A stretch of DNA of 64,000 bases, taken from NCBI GenBank assembly GCA_001599715.1, contig BCHU01000002.1, positions 1,674,001 through 1,738,000 on the forward strand. The letters run 5' to 3'. Below the pieces are notes generated by a model. That model worked only from the letters and a program-made list of their open reading frames with translations. It made no database searches and was not told the DNA's origin. Source of the DNA: Phaeotremella fagi (lineage: Eukaryota > Basidiomycota > Tremellomycetes > Tremellales > Phaeotremellaceae). How positions within the stretch are numbered: position 1 is the stretch's first letter; each line of letters begins with the position of its first letter. The position numbers were made by a program, and so were the translations under genes. This document shows, in pieces, positions 1 through 11,136 of the stretch.

Positions 1-1
1 A

Positions 2-1820
2 CCAGCTCCATTCGTTGGTGTCTACCCCCAAGCTTATCTATCAAAAGAACCAGTTCCCAACTTTGACGACAACGATGTTGAAACATGTTCGATTCCAGAG
101 AATTCAGCAGATTTATCAACAAGCAGACCAAACAAACAAGGTAAAGCAAGTTGTAACCCATGGGATTATCTCTCTGGTGATCAAGAATTCACGGGTAACG
201 ATCAAGACGATACCAACTTGATGGTTGGAGTTGGGAAACGTGGAAAAATGAGACGAAGATTCAGAAAGTTGGAGTTGGAAGCTTTGGAAGTTCTTTGGAC
301 TTGGCAGAAATTACCCAACATGTATCAAAGACAACGGTTGGGGGCTTGGTTAGGTGTAAGAACTAAACATATTACTGTTTGGGTAAGTTTCCTCCACTGA
401 AGTTCTTTGACAGAACGTTATCCTAATCCGCTTGTAGTTCCAAAATCGTCGTCAAGAACAGAAACGTCATTCGAAATCTGGTTCTTCAGGTCCACCTCCT
501 CCACCGCGATCTTCTAGGGGTACATACGATCCAATGACTGGTAAATGGAGACCAGTTGATATATCTTGTATCTCAGCTTTAGCGCCACCAGCCGAAGAGA
601 AAATGGTCGTCATCAAGAAAATTGCTAATGGTGAAATAACTCGTGAAATGTATTTCACGCAATACCCTTCACCACGATCTCCTGTTGTCGAAACTCAACC
701 ATCCGGGTTATCCCAACGCACCGAGATGATTCGTCGACCTATACTTTCAAGAAGTAACAGTTCAAGTCTTGATGATATCTTGTTGGCTAGAGAACGTGAA
801 TCTGGTAAAAGACCTTTCGCGTCTGGACCAAGAGGGTTCTATGATCAAACCGAAATGGAAGTTTTGGATAAAGGGGAGAGAAACGAAGCTTTACTCGCCA
901 TGATGTCCTCTGATCCACCTTCAATGGATCTCATGGAATTACGTGACGAAGATGATGGAGATAACGAAGGAACCGACGGTGATTCTTCGGCCAACTCTGA
1001 AAATCATAGTCCAGTTAAACGGACTCCTTTACCGACAAAACAACAAAACCACTTAGGTTACGGTCATCCCTCTCGACCTAATCTCGGTCGTTCCAATAGT
1101 GATTTCGTAATCGGTAGATCAGCTTCTTTGGATATTCTAGCGTCGTCTTCGAAGAACAGAACACTTCTCCATCCTTTGCCGTCAATCTTACCGACTCCAA
1201 GATCATCTTCCGGGCCTTCGACTACTCTGGATCATTTTTCTTTACACCCTTCGACTTCAAAGAAACGTTCTTTACCACCTGTACCGTCTCATGAGCATCA
1301 TGTCGAAACTAAAAGAAACAAATTAGAACGTCAAGGGACTTGGTCAACTTTAGCTATGACACTCAAACACCGCGATAGTTTCAGTCGATCCAAATCTGAA
1401 AAACCATTCTCAGTTCATATCCATGATTCAATGATTACTCCCAAAGGGATCAAAAATGATTCATCGCCAACGAGTATATCTCCATCATCACCTAACGAAT
1501 CATCGTCTTCACCACATTCGGGTTCGTCTTCACCAACACCAGGTAGCTCAAGTACCCTCCCAACACCTAATCAATCGTTTGATCAATCTTTCGGAGAAGG
1601 TGAAAACGATTTAAAACCTTTCATAAGATCTGGTTCGATCTCTTCACCGATCACCATGATAATTAATAATAACGATAATAACGATAAAGATGGATTCAAG
1701 AGAAACGCCAATGTTGACGTTGATGAAGTTGATGTGAAGAAAATCAAGAAAAATAACGAAACGGATCAAGAAGTTTTGAACGCTGCTAAAGGTTTATTAG
1801 AATTGTTTGGGGGTGCATGA
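2..1820 (+). CDS. Homeodomain transcription factor (5' end outside window)
   Basis: The reading frame is open from base 2, so the gene starts upstream of the window. Exon a runs 2-382, the intron is 383-437, exon b is 438-1820 and ends in TGA. A homeodomain spans the intron: RRRFRKLELEALEVL precedes it and the recognition helix ITVW|FQNRRQEQKR is completed after it, with the DNA-contacting Asn of WFQNRR present. The remaining roughly 430 residues are Ser/Pro-rich, with clusters such as acidic DEDDGDNEGTDGD, and look disordered. It should be a nuclear DNA-binding regulator. The homeodomain has the ordinary 60-residue spacing, not the TALE insertion. Nothing nearby suggests a mating-type locus, although I cannot exclude that from this window. 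Confidence in the family is high; the specific role is unknown. Confidence 0.88.
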
Positions 1821-2292
1821 GGAATGGGAAATTTGGTTTACGATTTTCAAACACACAAAACGAGGAACATATTTTTGACGATTGAATTTACGAGATTGAT
1901 TATGAGGTTGACACCCGGTTTTTTGGTTTTCTTTTTTGACGATTGCATGGTAGTTTTTTTGGATGACGGATCACGATACTACATGTTTCTTTTTTTCTTT
2001 GATATTTCATTCTTTGACGCTTTGTAGAAATTATTGGCGGGATCATCAACACAACCATTGACACGAGTTTTATGGGATAGAATCTTTCTGACTATGTATT
2101 TTGTCTTCTTCGATAGAGCATTTCAACAACATTCAGCGACTAAGAAGAATCTTTTGTGGCAGCCGATCGACTGTACCATTCTCTCATGTCATGTCATGAA
2201 CGTTCAATGTGATAACACTGAAAACTAAATAGTAATATACTTACGGTATACACTGAAGTGAAAGGTGACAAGCCAAAACCCAAAAGACGAAA
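1821..2292. other. Convergent 3' intergenic region
   Basis: This stretch separates the homeodomain gene stop from the stop of the minus-strand P-loop gene. It contains T-rich runs (about 1918-2000) typical of 3' untranslated sequence. Short open frames here have no recognisable content, and I see no further feature. Confidence 0.5.
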
Positions 2293-3005
2293 TTAAGTAT
2301 CTACAGAATCCAGATGATTCAAGATCATACTAGCGATCTTCACCGCCGCCTCCGTTCCAGATAACCTACTAACGTCCAACCATTCCTCAAAACTAGCTTT
2401 ATCATCGTAAACCTGAAAATTCTTGTTCAGACGTACACGATGAAGTACCACCGGATCAATGAGTTTAGTACTAGTACCACTCTCATCTTCATCAGATTTC
2501 TTCCGAGTCATCATCCTCCTCTCATTCTCCATCGAATCACATTCCAAAACTATCGAAATCAGTTTGATACTCTTTTCTGCGGGGTATGTATCGACGAAAT
2601 CCGAGTACAAGTACATGTTGCTTGATGGTTGTGTTTCTGTGAATATGATTATTGTTTTTTTGGTTAGTTCTTTATCTAAAGCTGGGAGGGATTTGAAGAT
2701 CGCTTTTCTCTACAACTTGGTGTTTTAACACTTGACTTGACTAGTAATTGGAGTTGAAATTGGTGCTTACCAAATTCTGTCGAAGGATTTGATATTCTGG
2801 ATCTGTTTTTTCGAATAGTGCTGATGCGGCGTCTACTAGGAGATGATTACTGAAGACTTTACTTTCTGGTAAGAGTTTTCTGTGGAATTTAATAAGAAAA
2901 TCGGTGACAGTCGTGATTTTGGTACAGTACCACTTACCTTAGCTCTGTCGAGATCGTTAATTTACCTATCCCAGGATATCCACTTAATACCGTCATCACC
3001 AGCAT
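2293..3005 (-). CDS. Small P-loop NTPase/kinase-fold protein, copy A
   Basis: Three exons (3005-2938, 2861-2771, 2709-2293) give 191 residues. The N-terminus carries a Walker A motif, SGYPGIGKLT, directly after a hydrophobic strand, as in AAA_33-like and chloramphenicol-phosphotransferase-like small kinases. Downstream are a conserved NHLLVD segment and IIIFTETQPSSNM, a likely second core strand. Substrate is unknown. A close tandem paralogue lies at 3343-4210 with the same three-exon structure, including a 91-nt middle exon. The frame only stays open if intron 1 uses the AG four bases after a CAG. A second in-frame Met lies three codons downstream of the chosen start. The gene is probably a nucleotide-dependent phosphotransferase, but that is inferred from the P-loop only. 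Confidence 0.72.
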
Positions 3006-3342
3006 TTCTCTCACTGTACGGTATGTGTTGCAGGGACGTTTGAAGAGAGAACGCTTTTATTATTATTATAATGTTCACGTTTAACAAGTAGAGCTCTGGG
3101 CCGAGATGAATTTCAAGAATTTCAGTCTTCTGTTCATTGTTGAGTTTCAATTCCGTCCAAATTTGTACTCAGTCTCAACAGGAGTTTGTAGCTGCTTTCA
3201 ACGTTCTTCTTATCATTTCGAGGGGACCACAGCGGTGGTTTAAGAATATACAGTATGCCCTCGACAAGTTGAGTCCACTCTCATAAATTTTCTTCACTTT
3301 ATAATCAAATGCATGGATTGATAATGATAACCCCCTAACTCC

Positions 3343-4210
3343 CTACGATTCCCACTCCTCAACCAAAGTTACCCCACTAAACTCAGAATCAGCGATTGAC
3401 GCCGAATCCCACTCAGCCCCAACCCCAACCCCAACCCCAGTCCCCGAACCCAAATCCAAATCCAAATCCAAATCCAAATCCAACCCCCACTGCTCCCCAA
3501 CCATCCGATAAATAGTCTGAGCAGCCCCACAAGAACTCAATCGACTAACATCCAAAAACCCCTCAAAGTCAGCTTCCCCCCCATAAACCTGAAACGTAGA
3601 ATTCTGTCGAATAACACGCAGCAACTCTATATCAGTTAATTTATACGGTGAAACCAGAGTGTTGTCTTGATTCCCTCTTGATGCCAATCGTCGTTCGTTT
3701 TCTTTGAGTTCACATTCGAGTACTATAGATATCAGTTTTGTGATTTCTGGATGTTTTTTTTGGAAATTTGAATAGGTTGACATGTTGGTTGATGGTTGGG
3801 TTTCTGTGAATATTATTATTTTGTTTTTGGAAGGGTCTTTTTTATCTAGTTCGGGAAGGGATTGCATGACCGCTTCCCTCTACAGTGCAGAGTTTTTGGT
3901 GTAATCAGTTTTCTACTGTGTATATAGAAACGAAATCGAACTTTTCACACTCACAAGTGCTTTTGGAAGGATTTGATATTCTTCATGACCGTTTTCAAAG
4001 AATGTACGAGCTTGGTCGATCGTTAGATGGTTTCCATAGACTTTGCTACCTGGAAGAAGAGCCCTTTTTGAAGGTGTTAGAATCATTCTCGCCATGTGCA
4101 CCAACTACACAAGTCACATTACGGTTTAGTACTCACTTCAAATCAGTCGCTATGGTAAACTTCCCAACACCCGGATATCCACTTATAACAGTGAGAGTCA
4201 AAGTCAACAT
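3343..4210 (-). CDS. Small P-loop NTPase/kinase-fold protein, copy B
   Basis: Exons 4210-4137, 4045-3955 and 3879-3343 encode 233 residues. Walker A is SGYPGVGKFT near the N-terminus, followed by NHLTID and IIIFTETQPSTNM, matching copy A along its length. Intron 1 again must use an AG four bases beyond an upstream CAG (CCAG then GTAG). The C-terminus is extended relative to copy A by low-complexity sequence: a DL dipeptide run and a GVGVGVG run encoded by microsatellite-like DNA. The adjacent same-strand position, identical intron phases and identical 91-nt exon show a local gene duplication. Function is unknown beyond nucleotide binding; it is a likely small kinase-fold enzyme. Confidence 0.72.
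3417..3482. repeat. Coding microsatellites (CCCCAA)n and (AAATCC)n
   Basis: Plus-strand reading shows about four CCCCAA-type units followed by about five AAATCC units inside the last exon of P-loop copy B. They encode the GVGVGV and DLDLDL tails. The first tract resembles a telomeric repeat, but it is short, in frame and internal. Confidence 0.8.
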
Positions 4211-5350
4211 GCTGTAGCTTCAGATTGGTTTTCCTCTTGATGTTAGAGATGTTGACAGAGAAAATTTGACGTTAATACGTCTGTGACGGACTGGAAAGTG
4301 TTTATTGAAAAGCCGACGTTCATTAGGACAACAGCCTTCCTCCATCTCCGATATATAGAAGACTTGACTTGGACATGAGTTTTTTCATGAAACATCATGA
4401 AAATCGCTTTAACTGACTTTCAAAGCTGAGTTGTAAGATTTGAGTGAGAAGACTTCTTCAAGGTAATATGTGAAGCGATTTACTTGTTGTGTTGTAAATG
4501 CATTGTTTATTACGACGAGGTCTGACTTGATTTTGATTCCGAAAACATAGGATTGGACCCCGTTATCAGTCAGCTCACACAAGGGCTATCGCTGCCCAAC
4601 TTATTGTATGAAATCGTCAATGTCACAAATATGATAGGTTGAATGTTAAAAAACTTTTATCAATATGGTCGATCGTTAAATTGCATGATCTAGATCTATC
4701 TATAAATACAAAAAAACTTATACTTTATAGGTCAAACCGACTGGATGCGGATGGTTAGTTACAGGGTACGATTGAATGTGGTTTGCCACTAAGTAGAGAC
4801 AACTGAATGGAGATGGTTGATGACGTTGAATTGACTGGCCTAGAATAGTAATGAATTCCCACGTGTTATTCTAAACCTAATTACGTAATTTGGTACCTTT
4901 TTGATGGTAAAGGTTAAAAGTATACGTTCCCGCAGTCGAGGTGGTAGCTGTGTATGGGATATGGGATATATGGTTGGATGGATTCGGTAAGGGGGCAGTA
5001 GATAGATAGTTCTTACTATCAATCTCAATCAGCCAGCGTTTATAAGTGCAACTAGCTTATATAACTTAGTAGTTAACTCACATCCATACTTGACATCCCC
5101 ACTCCCTAGTCTCAAACTGAAACACAAAACACACTAACGGTAACCACACTACTCAACACCGCAGTACTGGACAAACATTCGTCCTACATTCCTTTGTCAA
5201 TTCAGTCTACTCAACATATAGTGCAGGTTAGTATATAATATCATCATCATCTTCACAACGCGTATCGCGTTTAGCGTACAGTTATCAATCAATCATCACA
5301 ACAAAAGATACAGGTCACATCTATATCAACGAGAAAAATTCGATTCCAAA
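4211..5350. promoter_or_regulatory. Divergent promoter region between P-loop copy B and GT8 gene
   Basis: About 1.1 kb separates two divergently transcribed genes. There is a CACGTG E-box-like hexamer at 4860-4865 and an AT-rich stretch near 5035-5080. CT/CA-rich sequence precedes the GT8 start (about 5085-5350). No convincing ORF is present. Confidence 0.45.
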
Positions 5351-6647
5351 ATGGGTCAACACAACTACAACTACAACTACTCCGCTCTGCCCAACAATCG
5401 CTCAATATTCCTAAACCGAAGAATGGGTCTTATAATAGGTTTAGCTGGGATGATCTTCTTCACGTATTTGGTTATCGTATGGCCAGTTCATCCTGGAACT
5501 GGAAATGCAGCTGGATCCGCAAACCAGTCTCCAACCTCACCATACAGTTTCAGCATTTTCGATAAATGGAGAAAACCAAGTGTCCCACTCCAATATCCAG
5601 ATCTCTCCAATCCATATCGACACCATTCAGAAATCTCTTCGTCGACGTCGTCGACGACGAAGAAATCAAATCCCAAACGTGAAGCCTACGTCACTTTCCT
5701 ATCTTCAGCTGAAAATCATTGGTATCCGTTATCGACCCGATTACTTTTATTTCAACTCAAACATGATCCTCTTACCCGTGATAAAGAAAATCGAGATTTC
5801 GTGGTTATAACAACACCTAGAATCCCTATTGAACTCGAAGATCAATTAAGATCTGAAGGTGCTTTGATAGTTCGTAAAGAAATGTTGAGTAAAGGTTTAC
5901 CGACTTTATACGAAGATCAACCTGATCATCCTTGGCATGATCAATACACCAAACTCAATATTTTCAATTTAACATCATACGACAGAGTACTTTATCTTGA
6001 TAGTGATCAGTTACCGCTACATCCTATAGATGGGATTTGGGATGATGAACATTCTTGGTCGGAAAGTGGGATGGCTAGTTGTTCGGATACAGGACCTGAA
6101 CATACGGTTCCTGTTCAGGACGGAGATAATTTTAACGCTGGGTTGATGTTGATTCGACCTGATCGTGAGAGGTTCGAGGAATTGCTGCAGGTCAGAGATT
6201 TCGATGCTACGTATATGGAGCAGGTGGGTTTTGATTTCGGCCGGTCATTGTTCTGTTGTTTTAGTTGTTAACCTACTTTTAGGCTCTTTTGAATAAATTC
6301 TTTGAAAGAATTGGTCAACATCCTTGGGAACCTCTTGATCACATGTGAGATTCAGAATTCCTACAACTAAATCTAGAAACGCCTATTGACAATCTATTTT
6401 TGTAGTTACGTCTCGAGTTTCCCATCAATGGAAGATGTGAACTACGGTATCAAGATGTAAGTGATCCTAAATCAAGGGATCCACTCTGTAATTGAAACTA
6501 ATCTCGAATCATTTCTCAAATAGGATACACGAAAAAATGTGGCAAGCCGATTGGCGAGAGATCCAACATGAATTAGTTGAGATTTGGAGACAGAAAGTTG
6601 GTCGAATGGAAGGTTATTGGGTAGCTAAAAATGAATTGGTAGATTGA
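5351..6647 (+). CDS. GT8 (glycogenin-like) glycosyltransferase, type II membrane protein
   Basis: Four exons (5351-6223, 6283-6344, 6406-6456, 6524-6647) encode 369 residues. A short NY-repeat cytoplasmic tail precedes one hydrophobic segment (about residues 25-47, MGLIIGLAGMIFFTYLVIVW), so a Golgi type II topology is likely. The luminal domain begins with YVTFLSSAENHWYPLS and contains the metal-binding DxD in VLYLDSDQLPL, then NFNAGLMLIRP, both hallmarks of GT8 transferases that use UDP-sugars. A later DWREIQHELVEIW segment closes the domain. The closest known functional relatives are glycogenin and yeast Gnt1-type Golgi GlcNAc transferases. The donor sugar and acceptor cannot be told from sequence. 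Confidence 0.88.
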
Positions 6648-7032
6648 TTAGATATGGTTCTTTAGTTCTTGGATTTGATTGGAATGTTTTGTATGTATGC
6701 ATTTAGACTTATTCATCGTCTTATCTTCAGGGGGGTTGATAGGAATTGGGAGATTTGCTTTTTTCTTGGATTTCTCTTTTTCTCTCTCTTTGACTATGCG
6801 AAGGTTAGCGGTGGCTTTGGGAATGTACGGATACGTCTGCTACATAACAAGTGGAGTCTGGGACGTCTCAAGTGACATCGAATCAGTACGGTTGAGTGGT
6901 GTCCATAACTGCCACCCAAAAAACGTAACGACGTCATTACGCTGGAATCACCACCATCTCGTAAACAGATTGAACACTTCAAATGAGTTGGTAAACAATA
7001 TATCGATCTACTCTATCTCAACAAGATCCAGA
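6648..7032 (+). other. Intergenic: GT8 3' region and NAXD promoter
   Basis: A T-rich 3' segment (6660-6790) is followed by the upstream region of the NAD(P)H-hydrate dehydratase gene. An open frame continues upstream of the chosen start but shows no conserved sequence. I see no other feature. Confidence 0.4.
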
Positions 7033-8506
7033 ATGTCACCATCAACCTCCCAACATACCCACCTAATCTCCCTGATCAAACAAATGATACCCCCACTCTC
7101 ACCTAAACTCCATAAAGGTCAAGCAGGTGAGTGAAGCGAAAGCGAAGCGTAAGGCAAGGTTAAATTATAACGTTACAGGTAGGATAGGAGTTCTAGGTGG
7201 ATCAGGAGAGTAAGTCAACCTCGCATCCTGTTAATAAGATGGTTGAATTAATCAAAAACCAAACAGTTACTCGGGAGCACCTTATTTCTCTGCTATGGGT
7301 GCAATGAGATTTGGCGCTGATTTAGCTCATGTCATTTGTGAACCTGCCGCTGGGAACGTTATCAAGACTTAGTATGTCCAATTCGTTCGCATTCAATGTC
7401 GTATTTCACCTACTGAAATGTAAACACTTTCTAGTGCACCCGATCTGATCGTTCATGGGATCCTTGATCCAAGTAGAGAACTTGAAGATATAAGAAAAGA
7501 ATTACAAGGTATCATGGAGAGATTGGTTTGTCCCCCAACCCCCACCCCCCTGGGTAATAGTTGGTACTAACCAGTATTCTAGCACGTTATGATAATAGGT
7601 CCAGGACTGGGTCGATCGGAACATATGCAATCGATAGCGAAGATGACGTTGGAGATCGCTAAAGAGATGGAAGGGATGAATGTCGTCGTTGATGCCGATG
7701 GATTGTTTTTGGTTCAGGTGAGGTTATAGATCTTGACGTTTGAGAGGTTATTAGCTGATTAAGATCTCTTTGGGATTGCAGAACGATCCTGACGTGATAC
7801 TTAATTGGTCTGGTGTACCTCGAATCATCTTGACGCCCAATATCATGGAATTCAAAAGATTATGTCAAGCTATGGTAAGTCAATTCCTTCATTTGTGGTT
7901 ACATCTTAACAGGGCCACGACTGAATGAAATGCTCATAACCAACAGAAAATCGATCCTAAAGCCGATCCCAAATCCCTTTGTCCAAAATTAGCAAAGGCC
8001 TTACAAAACGTGACCATCATCCAGAAAGGTGAAATAGATTATATCTCGAATGGGAATTCTATACCTAAAGATTTATTGTTTGGTTCAGAAAACAATAACA
8101 CTGGGGGGACGACGGATCTATTGGAATCCGAGGTTCAAGGTGGATTGAAACGTGTTGGAGGCCAAGGTGATATTTTGAGTGGAAGTGTTGGTGTGTTATT
8201 AGCTTGGGGTAGTGAATGGGTTAAAGGGACTTATGAGTGAGTCCTTTTCCTACTCATCCCAGTCATGAATTCCAGATTAATGATGTTGGATATAGAAACG
8301 TCGGTCATCCATCACCGAAATCTAAGATTATCGCAGATAACATAACACTGTTAGCTGCTTACGGAGCTTCAACTTTTAATCGGACGGTTTCTAAACGTGG
8401 ATTTGAGAAGAAAGGGAGATCGATGGTTACTCATGATTTGGTGGAATTGGTTGGACCGGTTTATGATGAGGTTTTTGGGACGGAGATTGAGGGCAGTAAA
8501 TTGTAG
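7033..8506 (+). CDS. NAXD: ATP-dependent (S)-NAD(P)H-hydrate dehydratase
   Basis: Eight exons (7033-7126, 7179-7209, 7267-7371, 7435-7525, 7583-7717, 7782-7874, 7947-8236, 8296-8506) give 349 residues. The enzyme repairs damaged hydrated NADH/NADPH, converting the S epimer back with ATP or ADP, next to the epimerase NAXE. Family signatures are [19 protein letters not shown] at the start, [29 protein letters not shown] and the catalytic GGQGDILSG. Length fits the family. The start Met at 7033 was chosen because it lies about 30 residues before the conserved GRIGVLGGS. The seven introns are 51-64 nt. No obvious mitochondrial presequence was judged; cytosolic or mitochondrial location is open. 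Confidence 0.95.
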
Positions 8507-8616
8507 TACTGTTAGCAGGGGGTAAGCAGTCTCGTCAGACTACAGATTTATGTTGTGGATTGGATGATGTTCATTCCAAACTTTGTAGATACAAGAATAG
8601 TATATATTCGAAACGA

Positions 8617-9627
8617 TTAATACATCTCCAAACTCTGTGAAAAAACATTTGTCAGTTTACATGTTACAAGTCGAAGGACCGAAAGGATCAATGATCACTC
8701 ACCATTCCATCGTTAATTTCATAATCCTGCAAAGTGACATGATCTTTGAATATATTATACCTGTCAACTTCATATTCAGCTAATCATTCTCAAAACAACA
8801 TGACGCTCAGACTGACCATTTCTTCAATTGAATTTTCGAAGCTACCGTACCGGTTTGAGCTGCTATTAATCGTTTCAAATCTCCTACTGTATCTGTTGGT
8901 GAACATTTGACTGTAACTAAAGAAGGAGTTTATGTAAGTTGACAGAGTTGCTTGACGACACTTGGGTTGACATACCTTTACGACCCATTCTATCGTTTGC
9001 TATAACTTCAATCATCCGCGCGTATGCCCTAAAATCAACCGTCAGTACGATCAAACACGATTAGATTAGAAGTAGTAAAGTAGCTTACGCAGGAGGAGCA
9101 GTCTTCGAAGCAGATTTATCAACAGCCCCCTTCCTATCTGGATGAACACTAGGACCCCCGCCCCCACCCCCAATCCCAGGCGCAGGCGGCTTAGAATAAT
9201 CATCACCACGTTTAACAGACAAACGATCAAGTGGATCCCCAGTTCTCTTGAAACTACCCATCGAACTCCCACTCCCACCCCCACCCCCGGTCCCACCTAA
9301 CGACATGGTATTCCTAACCCCCGCCTCCCTCGATCCACCATATCTAGAAGGTACCTCTCCCCGATCACGTCTTTCCATACGTTCTTTACCTGTTTCAGGC
9401 TCTTCGTATAGGTTGTCTCTTTGGTATGAAGGTGGTTGAGTGGATTTCTTGTACATGGAAAGTTGTTTTGGTTTTTTCGTTTGATAGGTTCCTACTCCTC
9501 TTGGTGGGGAACGGGAACGTGATCTTGATCTTCGATAGGATCTTTCCCCTCTATCTCTGTCTCTATCTCTTTCATCTCTGTCTCTATCCCTCCTTGGTCC
9601 TCTGGGTGGTGATTGTGAACGAGGCAT
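8617..9627 (-). CDS. HUB1: SR/RD-rich protein fused to C-terminal Hub1/UBL5 ubiquitin-like domain
   Basis: Five exons (9627-9089, 9028-8976, 8916-8817, 8760-8703, 8634-8617) give 255 residues. Residues 1-180 are disordered and rich in RS, RD and RE dipeptides plus Gly runs. Residues about 185-255 are a complete Hub1/UBL5 domain: [13 protein letters not shown], then [23 protein letters not shown]-like KKWYN, and [14 protein letters not shown], ending LEMY. Hub1 is a non-conjugated ubiquitin-like protein that binds Snu66 and modulates pre-mRNA splicing, normally as a free protein of about 73 residues. Here exon 1 splices in phase 2 to exon 2 and continues in frame into the domain. An SR-like extension would suit a spliceosomal role. 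The C-terminus has one Tyr, not the usual double Tyr. An internal start at the Hub1 Met (9015) could also yield free Hub1. Confidence 0.85.
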
Positions 9628-9889
9628 TGTAGTGTGTGGTTGGAAGTTGTAGAGGTTGTTGAATTTGAGATACATATATTGCTGTTTAAATGGGTGGTAT
9701 GAATAAGTAATCAAATATAAAGGAGCCCCACACTTTGCCACTCATTTTCAGCCCGTGCAGTGTGTTGTGTATACGTTGCTGTGTAGTGCGGTAGAGTCAA
9801 CGTGCAATCTGTCACTCAACACCTTTATCTTTTACTTTTACTCTCCTTTCTGGACAACAGTCTATATAGTGACATAGACACCACTCAAC
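9628..9889. promoter_or_regulatory. Short bidirectional promoter (SR-Hub1 / SH3 gene)
   Basis: Only 262 bases separate two divergent start codons. The segment contains TG-rich sequence around 9755-9790. No individual factor site is claimed. Confidence 0.5.
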
Positions 9890-11027
9890 ATGTCACAACC
9901 AGCTCAAACCCTAGCCTCAAATCTAATAACTCAAACCCTAACATCCATCAACCTCCTCGAATCACTAAACCTCCTCAACCCAACCGACGCCAATCTAATA
10001 AGATCAAAATTACCTTCACCGAACGGTCCATTCCCTTCCCTCCAATCCCAACCCCAACAACAGCGTTCAGATCTCTCACCGTCCTTCGATCGTTTATCAG
10101 TTGGAGGTGGAGGTGGGGGACCTAGTAGTCCTTCTTACTCTTTTAATTCGAATTCGAATGCGAATACGAATTCGGCACCTGTTTTACCTCCTCGTGGTCG
10201 ACCTTTAACTAGTGGTCCGCAGGAGAGTAGGGCAAAAGCTTTATGGGATTATAATGGGAACGTTAGTTGATTCTCATCTTTGGGTTGGATTCATTATTCA
10301 TCTTTTGCTTTTAGGCTCCTGATGACTTGTCATTCCGTTCTGGCGATATACTCATCATTGATCAAGAGGGTAGGTCCAAAGCTGTTGTGTTCAGTCGAAT
10401 GACTAATGTCCATCCTTTACAGTCAATGAACAATGGTACAGAGGTAGAGTTATACCCCAAGGTCAAAATTTCCCTTTAGACCATACAGGTCTCTTCCCAA
10501 GTAACTACATTGAAAAATTGTAAGCCAATCTTTTTGCCCAAGCTGAATTTGGAATCAGACAACCACAATCATATTTCTCATCACCACCCCCACCTCCACC
10601 GCAAGGTTCAATGGTACCCTATCAATCTCAACCTCCACAACAATCTTATGGAGGTTATCATCCACCATACGATGATAAAGGTTATAACCAAGGTGCTGTG
10701 ACGATGATGCCACCCCCACCTCAACATTATCAACCACCTCAACCTCAACCTCAACCTATGATCATGCAAGAACCTGAAAAGAAGAATAAATTCGGTAAAC
10801 TCGGTTCTGTGGTGAGTTATTATATCTATACAAATCGTTTGAAAGTCTTTTGCTGATGGAGATGGATTACTTGTTTAATTGGAATCAGATGGCAACTTCA
10901 GCTGCTGGTGGTCTTGGTTTTGGAGCGGGTTCAGCGATAGGCAGTGAAGTCATTCATGCTAGTGAGTCAGTTCTTATCCGATTTCAATGGAATTTTGCTG
11001 ATAACTTTGGACAATTCAGTCTTTTGA
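9890..11027 (+). CDS. SH3-domain, proline/glutamine-rich protein (Lsb1/Pin3-like)
   Basis: Six exons are inferred (9890-10261, 10315-10369, 10423-10519, 10559-10811, 10889-10961, 11020-11027), giving 285 residues. The SH3 domain spans exons 1-3: AKALWDYNG, DDLSFRSGD, VNEQWYRGR and GLFPSNYIEKL. It is followed by PQ-rich sequence and a Gly-rich end, GLGFGAGSAIGSEVIHAIF, seen in fungal Lsb/Pin3-type proteins that act with actin patch factors such as Las17. The N-terminal helical ITQTLTSINLLESLNLL also suits that family. The frame after YIEKL meets TAA at 10521. A 39-nt intron (10520-10558) removes it and restores the frame. The last exon supplies only the final IF and stop. SH3 assignment is firm; the intron at 10520 is inferred. 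Confidence 0.85.
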
Positions 11028-11136
11028 TTGTCTTTGTTAAAATCGATATTTATGTTTTATACAGATTATATATATGCACTTTGATCCTACCCTTCTCACG
11101 CCATCCAGGACCTCTACATATGTACTATCCGTATGA

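Noticed and set aside
2..1820. Mating-type HD locus
   Set aside because: The homeodomain is not accompanied by a divergent HD partner or pheromone genes in the visible part. It cannot be excluded because the gene is truncated.
3417..3440. Telomere-like CCCCAA repeats
   Set aside because: Only about four units, internal and in frame with the P-loop protein; no subtelomeric context.
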